Of a DNA stretch of 64,000 bases, positions 21,101 to 32,163 are shown in pieces. The notes under the pieces are model-generated. The model was not told the DNA's origin, did no database searches, and saw nothing but the letters and a program-made list of their open reading frames with translations. The DNA comes from Evernia prunastri (lineage: Eukaryota; Ascomycota; Lecanoromycetes; Lecanorales; Parmeliaceae). Each line of letters begins with the position of its first letter. Positions within the stretch are counted from its first letter, which is position 1. Both the position numbers and the translations under genes were made by a program. The stretch lies in the NCBI GenBank assembly GCA_003184365.1, contig NKYR01000150.1, positions 1 to 64,000 of the forward strand, written 5' to 3'.

Positions 21101-24100
21101 AACACAGAGTATTGGGTCCAAAACCTTCTTTCTCCTGTTCGATTCAGCGATGCGATGAGGATTGTGCTCGACTCCCAGACTGAACACGATCTTGCGTGCA
21201 TCGAGATTGGACCTCATTCCGCGTTAGCCGGTCCTTTCAAGCAAATTTGTCAGTCGTTGTCCGCAGAGGCAAAAACAGAATACTTTCCGTCTGTCGTGAG
21301 GAATGGAGATGGCGTGGAGCAGGCGCTGACTCTCGCTTGCAGTCTGTTCAGCATTGGCTGGAAGATTGACGTTGCGTCAGTCAACTTTCCAGCTGGAGAG
21401 ACGAATCTTCGAGTACTGACGGACCTCCCCCCTTATGCATGGAACCACAGCACCAACCATTGGCATGAAGGAAGACTGTCCCATAATTACTGCCACCGCA
21501 AGCATCCGCCTCACGACCTCCTTGGTACACTCTTAGATCATTCGAGCGATCTTGATATGCGGTGGACCAAGTATATACGTCATTCGGAACTTCCATGGCT
21601 CAAGGATCACGTGATTAGATCTGAGATCCTTTTGCCAGCTGGGGCCTACCTTGCTATGGCTATGGAAGCAATTGCCCAAAAAGCCTCGATCGTCGGTTTG
21701 CAGGTCAAGGGGTATAAATTGCGCGATGTGACTTTCTCCAAAGTCTTGGTAGTCCCCGACACATCAGATGGAGTCGAAGTGTCACTCATCCTGGAGCCGT
21801 TCCGGCGAAGTTCTGCGGCATCTTCTACAAATTGGAGCGAATTTCGAGTCATTTCATTTGGACCTGATCGAAAAGCTTATGAGCATTGTCATGGATTGAT
21901 AAGCGCAACCCACACCGCGAATTTTGACTTCTCTTCCAAAGATGAGGCCGTTCTAGCCAGTGTACGCCATGACAAAGATATGAAATCTGGACTTTACCAG
22001 CAGTGGTTGTCACAAGCTGCGTCAAACAGCAACGAGCTGGGTCCGTCATTTCAATTGATCTCGAAATGTTGCATGAAGGACGAGAATGTTTTCTGTACCT
22101 TGCGCATACCCCAGAGGTTTGGCCAGGAGAGCCCACTGACCATCACCGCTCCTCTGTGGGACTCTATTCTACAGGTCACAGTCCTGGCTCTTGCTGGTAA
22201 GGCCCGCCCTCTGACTGGCGCAATGGTTCCTACTTCAATCGCCGAGCTGGCCATTTCGAAGTCAATTAGTCGGAATCCTGACGATATACTTTACGCTCGA
22301 GGCTCGACAGCAGAATTGAGTCCAAGGGATTTCGAAGGTCAAGTCATCATAGCTCAGGACACGGGTGACGTCTTAGAGCCTGTGGTCCAAGTCCAGGGTG
22401 CTAAATTTGTGGTCATACCTAGAGATGAAGAGTACAATAAGAGCGAGGACGATCCAAAGACCAAACTCTGTTGGAACGTGTTGTGGGAGGAAGACCCTGA
22501 TGATCTATCACAGGAGGACCTTGCGAAGCGTTGGCCAATTCCTGGGCTGGCACCTCAGGAGATACCCCAAACCGTGATCTGCGAGAGAGCTTCATGGTAC
22601 TGTCTACGCTCTGCGTTCAAATCTTTAGTCGACACAGATATCGAAAAGATGGCACCCCATCATCGAAATTACTACAACTGGATGAAAAAGCGATACGAGC
22701 TGGGACAAGATGGCAACTTACCTTACCAGAAGAAGGACCATCAAGAGTTGTGGTCTTCCACTGACCAACAAGTCATTGAAAGTACTTTGCAGCAAGCGGC
22801 TGCCACTGGCGCCCAAGGCCGCATGGCGGTTCGGTTGGGACGTAGGCTTTTGGATGTATTAAGAGGAGAAATAGAGCCGCTCTCTTTGATGCTTGAAGAT
22901 GATTTACTGAACGAATACTACGCGGATAGTCGAGGCCAAGACCGTGTCTATGAGCAAGCTGCGCGATTTGTGAGACTGGCTGCTCATAAAAACCCTAAGT
23001 TGCGCATTCTTGAAATTGGAGCTGGAACAGGGTACGTGATCTCGTGACGACCTCTTTGCACGTATACTAGTTTGTTTTCGCAGAAAGATCACTAATCGTT
23101 CACCTCTCTTCCATCATCAACAAGTTGCCTTTGCAAACAACAAAATTTGATGCTGACTCGAATTGAATAGGAGCATAACGACATGGATTTTGAAGACGCT
23201 TGGTGGATATGACACTCATTATCCTCAGTTCTCATCCTACGTCTTCACTGATATCTCGACTGGCTTCTTTGAAAAGGCTCAGAACAAGTTCAAAGCTTGG
23301 GGAAGCCTCATTTCGTACAAGTCACTCAATATTGAAGAGGATCTGAAAGCCCAAGGATTTAATGAAGATGAGGGGTACGATATGGTGATTGCCGCGAACG
23401 TTTTGCATGCTACCCACGTTATGCACCACACCATGAGCCAAGTGAATAAGCTGCTCAAGCCAGATGGAAAGCTTATTCTGGTTGAGGCATCTGCAGGCCG
23501 TATGATATCTGGGGAACTTATTTTCGGACTGCTTCCGGGATGGTGGATGGGTAAGCAATAGAACAATGTCTCATCAGGGTACTGACATGTTGCAGGCGTC
23601 ACCGAAGGCCGAACAGAAAGCCCTCTTCTTTCCGAAGGGCAATGGAATGCTTTGCTGAAGCGCACTGGATACTCAGGGGTCGACATCTGTCTCCGGGATA
23701 GCATAGAGGAGGAATCATGGACAATGTCGATGATGGTATCATCCAAAGAGAGCAGTGATGGAGAAGTTGATCCCCATGAGATTCAGATCATCTACGACGC
23801 CCCCCAGGAGCGAGATCTTGTCGATTCACTAGCCAAGAAGTTCGAGAAATCATCCAGCACCAAAACTTTGATCTCAACCTTGTCAGAGACGGATCCCTCG
23901 AACGAATTTGTCGTCATTGTCGACCACGCAGACGCCTCTCTTCTCCTAGACCTTGACGAGAAAAAGCTTGAGGTGCTTAAGTCAATATTCTCCCAGGCGC
24001 AAGGTGTCCTATGGATAACGTTGAGCGGCTCAAATTACAGCAAACAAGCCGAAGCCGGCGCTGTTTTGGGGATGCTCAGAACGCTACGGTCAGAGAGCGG

Positions 24101-26610
24101 AGGCATGAACTATGTAACGTGTGACATGGAGTCCAACGAAACTTCGAACCTGGATCTCGCTCAAGCCATCTCTAAAGTCTTTTTCAAAGCATTCAGCAAG
24201 TCCAACATGAGATCCTCGGTAAAAGAACTTGAATATGCTGTGCGGAATAGAAAAATCGTGATTCCTAGACTTGTTGAAGACAAGCCTGCTAACAAAGCCA
24301 CCATGACGCAGCCATCGAAACAGGAGCCAGAAGAGCAACCCTTATGGCAAGAAGACAGCTGCCTGCGTCTCGATATGGGCCATGTTGGACTCCTGGACAC
24401 ATTCCAATTCGTTCACTCCCGGGGCTTTCCATGCGATCTCCTCGACGACGAGGTGGAAATCGAAGTAAAAACGGTCGGTCTCAACTTTCACGATCTCATG
24501 GTCGCGACAGGCCAGCTTCCCGATCCGAACGGCTACGGTGTTGAATGCGCTGGTATCGTTACCAAGCTGGGGAAGAAAACGGACCAGCTCAAGGTTGGGG
24601 ACAGGGTTTGCGCGATCGCTCCCTCCAGCTTTGCCAGTCGGGTCATCGCATCTCAGAAGCTAGTCAGCATCCTGCCGGACAGCATGACTTTCGAGGTCGG
24701 CGCCTCGATCCCTTCCGTTTTCACGACATCTTACTATTGCATCTACCACGCAGCCCGGCTGCAGAAGACCGATTCAATTTTGATACACTCAGCAGCGGGT
24801 GGTGTAGGGCAAGCATGTATCAAAATGGCGCAGCTTGTGGGCGCAGAGATCTTTGTCACTGCAGGCTCCTCAGCCAAGGTGGACTTTCTTCAGAAGACTT
24901 TTGGTCTACCGCGAAGTCACATCTTGAACTCAAGGACCCTCAGCTTCAGACATGATATCATGGCCCTGACTGAAGGTAAAGGTGTTGACGTAATAATCAA
25001 TTCCCTGGCAGGAGAAGCCCTCACAGAAAGCTGGAGATGTTTGGCCATGTTTGGACGATTCGTGGAACTCGGCAAGAAGGACGCCGTGCAGAACTCCAGG
25101 CTCGACATGGCGCCTTTCGAAAGGTCTGCCAGCTTTATTGCCGTAGGATGGGATCATTTTGGCAATCATAGGCCAGAATTTGTTGGCAGTGTGCTAAAAG
25201 AGATCATGAATCTTTTCGCCAACTTCACTTTGACCGCACTGGAGCCAATCACCACCTTTCCCATGTCGGAAATTGAAGCAGCATTCAGGTTCATGGCTTC
25301 AGGAAACCACATGGGCAAGATTGTTGTTACAGCTGACAGAGATTGTCTTGTCAAAGTAAGTCGATCATCCGCGCGAATCTTCAAGCTACTAATAGGTAAA
25401 TGTAGGCTATCCCTAGGTCGCCGCCACCTCTTCGGCTTCGTGCTGATGCTTCTTACCTCCTTGTCGGCGGACTGGGTGGTATTGGTATAGAAATAGCAAA
25501 GTGGATGGTCAATGACCTTGGTGCTAAGAGTCTCATATTAATCTCAAGATCTGGTCTCGATGCAGCCGGTGCAGCAGATGCAGTTGAAACACTTAGGAGA
25601 CCAGATGTCGCCATCACAGTGCGTAAATGCGACGTGGCAGACAAGGAAGCCCTCTCAACCTTGCTTCAAGACTGCGCTGACACTTTACCGCCAATCCGAG
25701 GCCTAGTCCAGGGCGCCATGGTCCTCAGAGTAAGCGCCCACATTATCTCTGCTCCCCAGACCCCAGAGCAAAATTTGCATCGCTAATCTGATTCATATAG
25801 GACGCGATCTTTCCTAACATGACCCTGAGTAAATACTACCAAGCTCTCAATCCCAAGATTCGCGGTTCACGAAACCTACACGACCTATTCCAGCAGTCTT
25901 CAAGCCAGCTTGATTTCTTCGTCATGCTCTCCTCCTTAGGTGGCCTCCTAGGTAACGCCTCGCAGTCCAACTACGCCGCCGGGAACACGTATCAAGATGC
26001 CCTAGCCCACCATCGCGCAGCGCACGGCCTACCCGCTTTGACCATCGACGTCGGCAAAGTCGTAGATGCCGGATGGGTCGCGCAGAACCAAGACATAGTA
26101 TCGCGAGGCGTTCTGGAAATGGCTCGGGACATCAGCGTCAAGGATCTCACTAATCTCATCGAGCACCACATCCGCGGCGGAAGCACGGGGTCCGACACGG
26201 TCGCGGCTCAAGTGGCGGTCGGTATCGAAGGGTATCCCTCCTTCGACGCACGCTTCTTACACGTTGGCGCCAGCGTCGCGGGCTTATCGCAGAAGCAAGA
26301 ATCACAAGATCAAACGCAATCATTGGAGTTGCAGATGGCGGCCGCAGGCCACGATAGCGCGCGGCTGGTATCGCTGATCCTGGAAGCGTTCAAGCAGAAA
26401 CTTGGCCGATTGCTGGCGCTGAAGGTCGAGGATGTGCGTGAGGACGAGACGATTGCGGGACATGGAGTTGACAGTCTGGTGGCGGTTGAGATCCGGAATT
26501 GGTTCCGAAAGGAGATGGGAGCTAATGTGACCGTGTTCGATATTTTGAATGGCAAGTTGAGTGTGAAAGGAGTGGTGGACGAAATTGTCAGGGAGATGGT
26601 GAAGGCTTGA
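18144..26610 (+). CDS. Highly reducing polyketide synthase, KS-AT-DH-cMT-ER-KR-ACP
   Basis: I place exons at 18144-18632, 18692-18781, 18831-18888, 18941-19274, 19326-19854, 19898-20459, 20511-23031, 23171-23550, 23596-25355, 25406-25729 and 25801-26610. All junctions are GT-AG and in phase, giving 2,618 aa. After an unusual ~107-residue leader come: KS with Cys281 (DTACSAS), His416 (EAHGTGT) and His457 (LLGHTEG); AT with Ser734 (GHSSGE); DH with His1054 and Asp1238 (PLWDSILQ); C-methyltransferase with EIGAGTG (Glu1522); ER with AAGGVGQA (~2053); KR with Ser2394 and Tyr2407 (SQSNYAAGN); ACP with Ser2574 (GVDSLVAVE). No thioesterase or reductase follows, so release must be in trans. The DH motif HxxxGxxxxP has Ser in place of Gly. 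All other visible catalytic residues are intact, so the enzyme is predicted to be active and to make a reduced, C-methylated chain. Confidence 0.93.
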
Positions 26611-27281
26611 TTGGAAGAGATACGGAGGATGAGGGAAGATTCTTGATTGGGACGCGTCGTCTTTCCGGCATAATTTTGGCCAGATTTCCTTGTACTTCTG
26701 CGCATCCGACCTTTCCACACGCTCGTTTTGACACGGCAGGAACCTAGCATCTATCACATTCACGGCAATTCATATCGCGAAAAACGCTGCGCTTATCCAT
26801 CAGAAGCATCCATGATTCAAGAAATGCACCTTCCGTAGATTCATTCACTCTAGTCAGCTTGGATACCAGATCCGCGCAGCAGACTAGAAGTACTACCCAT
26901 GAAGCCTCGAGAAGCGCAAATTTGTAAGACGCCAGACATTTTTCAAACGCTGCACCTATTCTATTCCTATGCCCTTCCTTGTACTCGGGACGTACACGCT
27001 AGCGGGGGCCCAACCGTAGGGATTTTATGGGTAAACTCAGGCTTGCCTTGCTCATACCTAGGTAAGCAAGATTTTGACCCCTACCAGCGTGTCCGTCCCG
27101 AGTCCATAAGTATGAGTGCCATGGCTTCTGGGAACGTCGGCTATCCCTCGAACTTGTGAGGGCCACGAGACGGGTTCCAGGAGAGTTCTGAGATAAGTAG
27201 AATGATCAATCGATCTATGCATCACATACCGACACCTTGACAGGACTCTGGGCGATGCAATCAGAGACTCCAAGCTGCTCT
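26611..27281. other. PKS 3' flank, no supported gene
   Basis: No further biosynthetic gene (P450, transporter or regulator) follows the PKS here. Short open frames lack features. Confidence 0.5.
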
Positions 27282-27729
27282 GACAGGGTTGGCGGTGGTG
27301 GAAATAGTTGATTTTCGAGGGGAAATTGCACCAACTATCAGATTTGAAATCCAAACTGCACCAACTAACACATATGTGAAGATATAAAATTTAATTAGGC
27401 GTTGAAAAACAAGTGCCGTAAGGCGGAGTGTCAAGACACTAACCCATATGGGACGCCAAGCCAGGAACCCTAGCCCTCAATATCAGCGAACAGCCCTACT
27501 GCATTAGTGGCTTGGCGCATCCCACACTACATGTAGCCTACTTTCCTACATTACATAGATCCTTAGTCCACTCAATACCACATTATTCAACACCTTCAAT
27601 AATCGTGAAAATTTCTTCACTATCAATTGAACCAGTTGGTTTTGAAGTCAACCCTGCACCAACTATTTAGATAAACCAACGGTTCCACTAATAGTGGACC
27701 ACTTAGTTGGTGCACCATCGCCAGCCCTA
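27282..27729. mobile_element. hAT-like miniature inverted-repeat element
   Basis: The left end (CAGGGTTGGCGGTGGTG) and right end (CACCATCGCCAGCCCTA) form imperfect terminal inverted repeats of the CAGGG type common in hAT elements. The flanks GCTGCTCT (27274-27281) and GCTGCTCA (27730-27737) match at 7 of 8 bases, fitting an 8-bp target duplication. Inside, the phrase TGCACCAACTA occurs three times near the ends plus once inverted, and GGGACGCCAAGCCA pairs with TGGCTTGGCGCATCCC in the middle. It is non-coding and about 448 bp long. Confidence 0.55.
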
Positions 27730-27737
27730 GCTGCTCA

Positions 27738-28255
27738 AGACTGGGCTGAAATTGACTTTTTTCACTGGAAGTGTGGTTGGACTATGGAGCACTGCTACTA
27801 ACGTTGCGTATGCAGCTGACACTGAATCGTACAAGGGCAGCCCGTTGCTAAGTGTGAAAACGTTCGCTTTCAGGATTTTATCTGCTGGAAATGATGCAGG
27901 CACATCTATGTTGAAGCTACCCCCCACGGTGTGTCAAATAGCTAATGGTGGCAGATCGTATGGTTTTCCTAGACTAAATAAGTAGTCTCACATTACGCCA
28001 TACAAAATATCAATCAATCGTCCGTGACCATTTCTCAATACCTTCGCAATCCGCGGCACAATATAGAAACCCAAAAGCCTGAAAGAAGGTTTTCGACACG
28101 GTCAATAGACCTAATCACCATCGCGATCTCAAAAAGCATCGCTGCAGTAGCATTCCTCCTCTTCGAGGCCAGACCTCTTCCACTTGGCTCCACCTGCCTT
28201 CCACGGAGAAATCTTAGTGGTATGAACCGTACTGTCGTGTATATACCATACCATG
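27738..28255. other. Spacer with no supported gene
   Basis: The stretch between the miniature element and the 3' end of the next F-box-like gene holds only short frames without features. Confidence 0.4.
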
Positions 28256-29089
28256 CTAGACTGGGTTATCGCCGATGGAACGTTCCCTCATTGGATGAAA
28301 AGATAAGCAGCAGTGACCTCTCAGTGTGTCAAATTTCCCCGGCCCTAGTTCAGGTTCCAATTTCCTATTGAAAAAATCGAAGAGACGCCAATCAGAAGGC
28401 GCATAATTCCTTTCATCATAGTGTCTGTCGAACCAAATCCTGAAATCCAAAGTCAAGAGCTCAAAATTCTTCAAGGTCTTCAGCCCGCTAACCACACCCC
28501 TTGGTGAGAACTCACCCTGAACCCACCGATAGTCTATTGTAACGTGGCAACTTTTCCTTGGAGTCTGGGTGCCGCGGAGCCCGCGAAGCGACTTGACGAA
28601 GTGGTCTGCCTCGTCTGCTTCACTGGATCGAGACGTGAATTGCGTTGCATCCAGTGTGACTTCGACGTACTGCATCATACTGAGAGCTTGGGGACCCAGC
28701 ATCTTGGGAGGCATGTTATGCACGTGCCGGCCCTCGAAACGGAAAACGTTGTCACGATAGAGAATGCCCATCGCCTCAAGATTAACCTGACGAGCTGCTC
28801 TCAGGATGGCCAGGCGTTTGGACTGGCAGCGAAAGATCAAATATATCAACGCACAGCCCAGGGGGTTCCATAAACAAGAGTGCGGGGTGATAGACTGCCC
28901 TGCGCCGGTGTAGGTCGCCTTGAAGAGATGGTGGTAGATCATGTTGCGCACCTCGGGAGGCAATGCGAAAAAGCCGTGCTCGGTCGTCGACTGGAAGACA
29001 CATCCTTTGGTCATGTCGATTGGTTCGCAAGGGTTTGGAAGTCTATCGACGGTGTCGAAGGGTGTGGACCCATTGCGTGCCGCGTCCAT
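28256..29089 (-). CDS. F-box-like / 2EXR-like fungal protein, paralogue C
   Basis: This single-exon minus-strand gene encodes 277 aa. Residues 43-52 (LPPEVRNMIY) are the F-box-like/2EXR helix. A mid-protein TPRKSCHVTIDY block and the C-terminal LEPELGPGKF...LSFHP motif identify it as a relative of the other five members in this window. The ATG at 29089 is the first in frame, but the frame stays open upstream for about 67 codons through a Ser/Thr/Pro-rich repeat (29121-29246) and no upstream ATG exists. The repeat is therefore either in the 5' leader or belongs to an exon whose start I cannot see. The role is inferred only as a possible ubiquitin-ligase adaptor. Confidence 0.72.
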   Translation of the reverse strand: MDAARNGSTPFDTVDRLPNPCEPIDMTKGCVFQSTTEHGFFALPPEVRNMIYHHLFKATYTGAGQSITPHSCLWNPLGCALIYLIFRCQSKRLAILRAARQVNLEAMGILYRDNVFRFEGRHVHNMPPKMLGPQALSMMQYVEVTLDATQFTSRSSEADEADHFVKSLRGLRGTQTPRKSCHVTIDYRWVQGEFSPRGVVSGLKTLKNFELLTLDFRIWFDRHYDERNYAPSDWRLFDFFNRKLEPELGPGKFDTLRGHCCLSFHPMRERSIGDNPV

Positions 29090-29120
29090 GAATGAGAAAG
29101 TCGCTGTGGACGCTGGAAAG

Positions 29121-29246
29121 GTTGGAGATGAACTGGAGGTTGGAGATGAACTGGAGGTTGAAGATAGACTTAAAGTTAGGGATGAACTGGAGGTTGGAGA
29201 TGAACTGGAAGTTGAAGCTGAACTGAAAGTTGGAGATGAATTAGAG
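29121..29246. repeat. 18-bp minisatellite, seven units
   Basis: Seven consecutive 18-bp units (type GTTGGAGATGAACTGGAG) with small differences lie directly upstream of paralogue C. Because the unit is a multiple of three, it is open in several frames. On the minus strand, in frame with the gene, it reads as a repeated SSSSPT-like hexapeptide. Confidence 0.9.
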
Positions 29247-29789
29247 AGGAAGAAACAAAGAGGAAATCGCGGGAGATAATGTACCCTCCCTCAGATGGCG
29301 TGTCCAAGCTTGAAAAATTGCATTATCTTGGGAAATTGGGTTTTTCTCTCTCTTACAATCATTGAGCACGTTTGAGAGTGGAACCCGAAGCTTACTCTAG
29401 ACTAGTTGCCAAGACCTTCTCATTCTGACATTACCCACACTTCGAGATCCAGGCAAAGCGTCCGATGGCTTGCTGTGGAGCACCAATAATCACGAAATTT
29501 GAATCAGAATGACAATTTCTGGCTTGAGCAATAAATAACTCCAGGCTACATCCTGAAAGTGCGACTTTCTGTGGCATCCCAGATCTCATCATTTGGTGCA
29601 TTGAACCCAAGCGCGCATGTTCAAGCAAATGAATCAACATTGGGATTTTATCCAATTTTCAATAACAACAAATTATATACATATCATCTAATCGCCTATG
29701 TGTGGACCTTATCGCGTCGTCTGGACCACTGTCTAACAAGATTTCCTTTTCAACCAAGATCATTCCACATGAATATAAGATATCCCTCA
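29247..29789. other. Spacer between F-box-like paralogues C and D
   Basis: No gene is supported. A CT-rich tract lies near 29345. Confidence 0.4.
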
Positions 29790-30524
29790 CTAATCTTCTT
29801 CCTCAACGCCTTCAGGCTCAGGACTCCAGTCGTCTGGAACAGGGTTAAGTGGACGGAACTCGAGATGATGACTTCCCACACTCTCATCGAATTTCCCGGG
29901 TCCCAAACTCGACTCCAGAAACCTCTTCACTTTCTCATAGCTCTTCTTGTGATGCCGAAGCAGCGCCGTATCATAAGTGAAGATTCTCCGAAATGCTTCT
30001 TCAGAAAGAAGTCCCTTAAATTCCGCAAACTCATACTCCTCCACCACAATCTTGATCGTCAAGACCTTGAAACCCGTGAGGCGTGCAAGCTGGATGTACA
30101 AGATATGGCGATGGACATGGAATGGGACAGAACCCTCTTTGCCGTAATTCAGCGTGACCTCGCACGACTCCCGGGTGATCTGGTTGCCGGCGAAAGTGGC
30201 AATGACATCGTCGTTGATCAGACGCGCACCTGGGCCGGTACTGAGGCGGAACTCCACGTGCTGGACGGAGGCTACAGGTACGGAATCAAGGTTTACCCAA
30301 TTCGTGCGGTCGACGAAGCCTAGGTCCACTCGAAGGACCGTATGCTTTGGAAAAAGCTCAGAAGCTTCTTCCTGGACGCGCTTGTTGAGTCTGAGAACGG
30401 TAAGGTTGCCGCTAGCGATGGATTTGCTGTAGATAATATCGCGGAGCTCACGCGGCAGGTCTGAGATCAGGAACGGTGCGTTATTCGACGGAAGGTTTGA
30501 TTGGCTGTTATTGGTGGAGCACAT
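29790..30524 (-). CDS. F-box-like / 2EXR-like fungal protein, paralogue D
   Basis: This single-exon gene encodes 244 aa. LPRELRDIIY at residues 23-32 is a textbook form of the family's opening helix, followed by SGNLTVLRLNKRVQEEA, where related proteins carry the conserved 'R..R.v..Ea' segment. ITRESCEVTLNYG and LTGFKVLTIK correspond to blocks in paralogue F (33819-34625). LESSLGPGKF...LEFRP is the C-terminal signature. The tail is acidic (EGVEEED). The same strand and similar size as paralogues C and E suggest local duplication. No target is inferable. Confidence 0.77.
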   Translation of the reverse strand: MCSTNNSQSNLPSNNAPFLISDLPRELRDIIYSKSIASGNLTVLRLNKRVQEEASELFPKHTVLRVDLGFVDRTNWVNLDSVPVASVQHVEFRLSTGPGARLINDDVIATFAGNQITRESCEVTLNYGKEGSVPFHVHRHILYIQLARLTGFKVLTIKIVVEEYEFAEFKGLLSEEAFRRIFTYDTALLRHHKKSYEKVKRFLESSLGPGKFDESVGSHHLEFRPLNPVPDDWSPEPEGVEEED

Positions 30525-31380
30525 TGTCTCTCGTAGATCAAGGTATCTGATGGTCCACGAGTGTTTGGTGGTGTTGGATCTGCTTGTTGTTGAGGGAATC
30601 TTGGTACGGGAAATTCAAAAATGGAGCACGTCGTATGGGAGCTATATAGATATGTAGGCATGGAGGTGGCTGTGTCATAGTCAGAAGGTGTCAAGGGGAC
30701 TAGATGTGTTTGTCATACAACGATATTCACCTCGCATCGAATTCGAGAAACGTGGGGCCCCACTAGGTAAGTAAATTTTCGGATCTCTTAAATCTAGGTC
30801 TATATGCTGTTTTTCGTGAATGGCCCTCTCGGCTAGAAACTTTCTCTTACATAATGTTGAGTGCCACGTCATCGTGGCTGAATGGCTTTTGAAGATGACC
30901 ACACTGTCTCCAATCCGTGTTTTCTGTATCTCACAACGAATGGGATGGTGAAAAGAATTCGGCGAGCCACACCAATTGTCATGGATCCTGTGTGGACGAT
31001 CCATCCCGGGGGCCATAAGCCATGTTATAGCAGATGGGGCCAAAGAGTGGCTACCTACATGAATGATTGTTAAGAGATTTATAGACAAACAAGAGAACCA
31101 ATGATAGGAAGCCCATGGAAGTCATTGGGCAGATAATCGCAAACACTAACAGCATAGTTCGCAAGGTGCGAAGCCGGAAAGAAAGGGGCGTAACAGTGTA
31201 TGATCCAGTATGTATTACTTCGATATACTGCATGCAACTTTCCCGAGTCTAGTCCGTCTTCCGTGCTCAAGTGACCTGAATTTGCTCTTATGAGATGCCT
31301 AAGCCCTTTACTCCTGTTGAGCACCGTCTTTTTGACAGTGGAGTGTGACTGAATTGCTACCAGCCGGCGAGCATACAAGC
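30525..31380. other. Spacer between paralogues D and E
   Basis: Open frames on the minus strand (30681-31088, 31079-31378) have no recognisable motif. I see no repeats shared with elsewhere in the window. Confidence 0.4.
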
Positions 31381-32163
31381 CTATATACGCTCGGCTGGCC
31401 CCTTTTCCAACCGATGTTGCTCAAACATGTCCACTGAGCGCTCGGTCTTGCCCTGGGTGTGCTCGCAGGGATGGAACTCCAAGAAGCCTTTTCCGTCCTC
31501 CTTGATAAACTTCGCCGGACCCAGCGCAGGTACTAATCGCTTCCTCAACTCGTGCGTATCCATCGAATCCATAAACAAGCGACGTTGGGGACTGGAGTTC
31601 CAGTACTCTGTATGCTGGTCCTCCCTCACGAGCTTGATTATCAGGGTACTGAAGTGTCTGTACCCGGACAACGCATAGTAGAGCGTCCACGATAGCGAAA
31701 CACCCGGGTGTGATTTGTCGGTCCATGCCTCTTTGTCAATCAGGGAGTCTTTATGAGCCTCGATGGTGAAGGTGCAGCAGCCCATGGCATCATTTTGGCG
31801 ATAGCTGAGATGCCGAATGGAACTGAATCGGAATGCATTCTCCAGGTGGGGATCACGGCCGGGGGGGAGACGGAGGCGAATATCGACATTCTGGATGCCC
31901 GCGGGAATGTTTACCCTAGTGACAATGGTGTCTAGGCGACCTGGGATATTGAAATTGACACGAAATATCGCTTCGTGTTTGATGCGGTGTAATGCTTCTT
32001 CAGTGATGGTGGAGCAAATGCAAAGGATGTTCATGTCTCCGGAGCGAATACATAATGCGATGATCTCGTCTCGCAGCTCACGAGGAATGGTGAGTAACTT
32101 GGGTTGCTCATCGATCACAGGCTGGTGAGCGACAAGAGCTGTCTGTTGGGTTGCCAAAGCCAT
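31381..32163 (-). CDS. F-box-like / 2EXR-like fungal protein, paralogue E
   Basis: The gene encodes 260 aa from the ATG at 32163; a slightly longer open frame begins with a non-ATG codon and is not preferred. IPRELRDEII (residues 26-35) followed by SGDMNILCICSTITEEA matches paralogue D position by position. LVPALGPAKF...LEFHP near the C-terminus is the family signature. The central RKSC block is weakly conserved (MGCCTFTIEA), so it is a more diverged member. It ends with a charged tail after the signature. The function is inferred only by family. Confidence 0.75.
   Translation of the reverse strand: MALATQQTALVAHQPVIDEQPKLLTIPRELRDEIIALCIRSGDMNILCICSTITEEALHRIKHEAIFRVNFNIPGRLDTIVTRVNIPAGIQNVDIRLRLPPGRDPHLENAFRFSSIRHLSYRQNDAMGCCTFTIEAHKDSLIDKEAWTDKSHPGVSLSWTLYYALSGYRHFSTLIIKLVREDQHTEYWNSSPQRRLFMDSMDTHELRKRLVPALGPAKFIKEDGKGFLEFHPCEHTQGKTERSVDMFEQHRLEKGPAERI

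Noticed and set aside
29559..30323. 254-codon plus-strand open frame
   Set aside because: It is the antisense shadow of F-box-like paralogue D over most of its length; the minus strand carries the conserved motifs.
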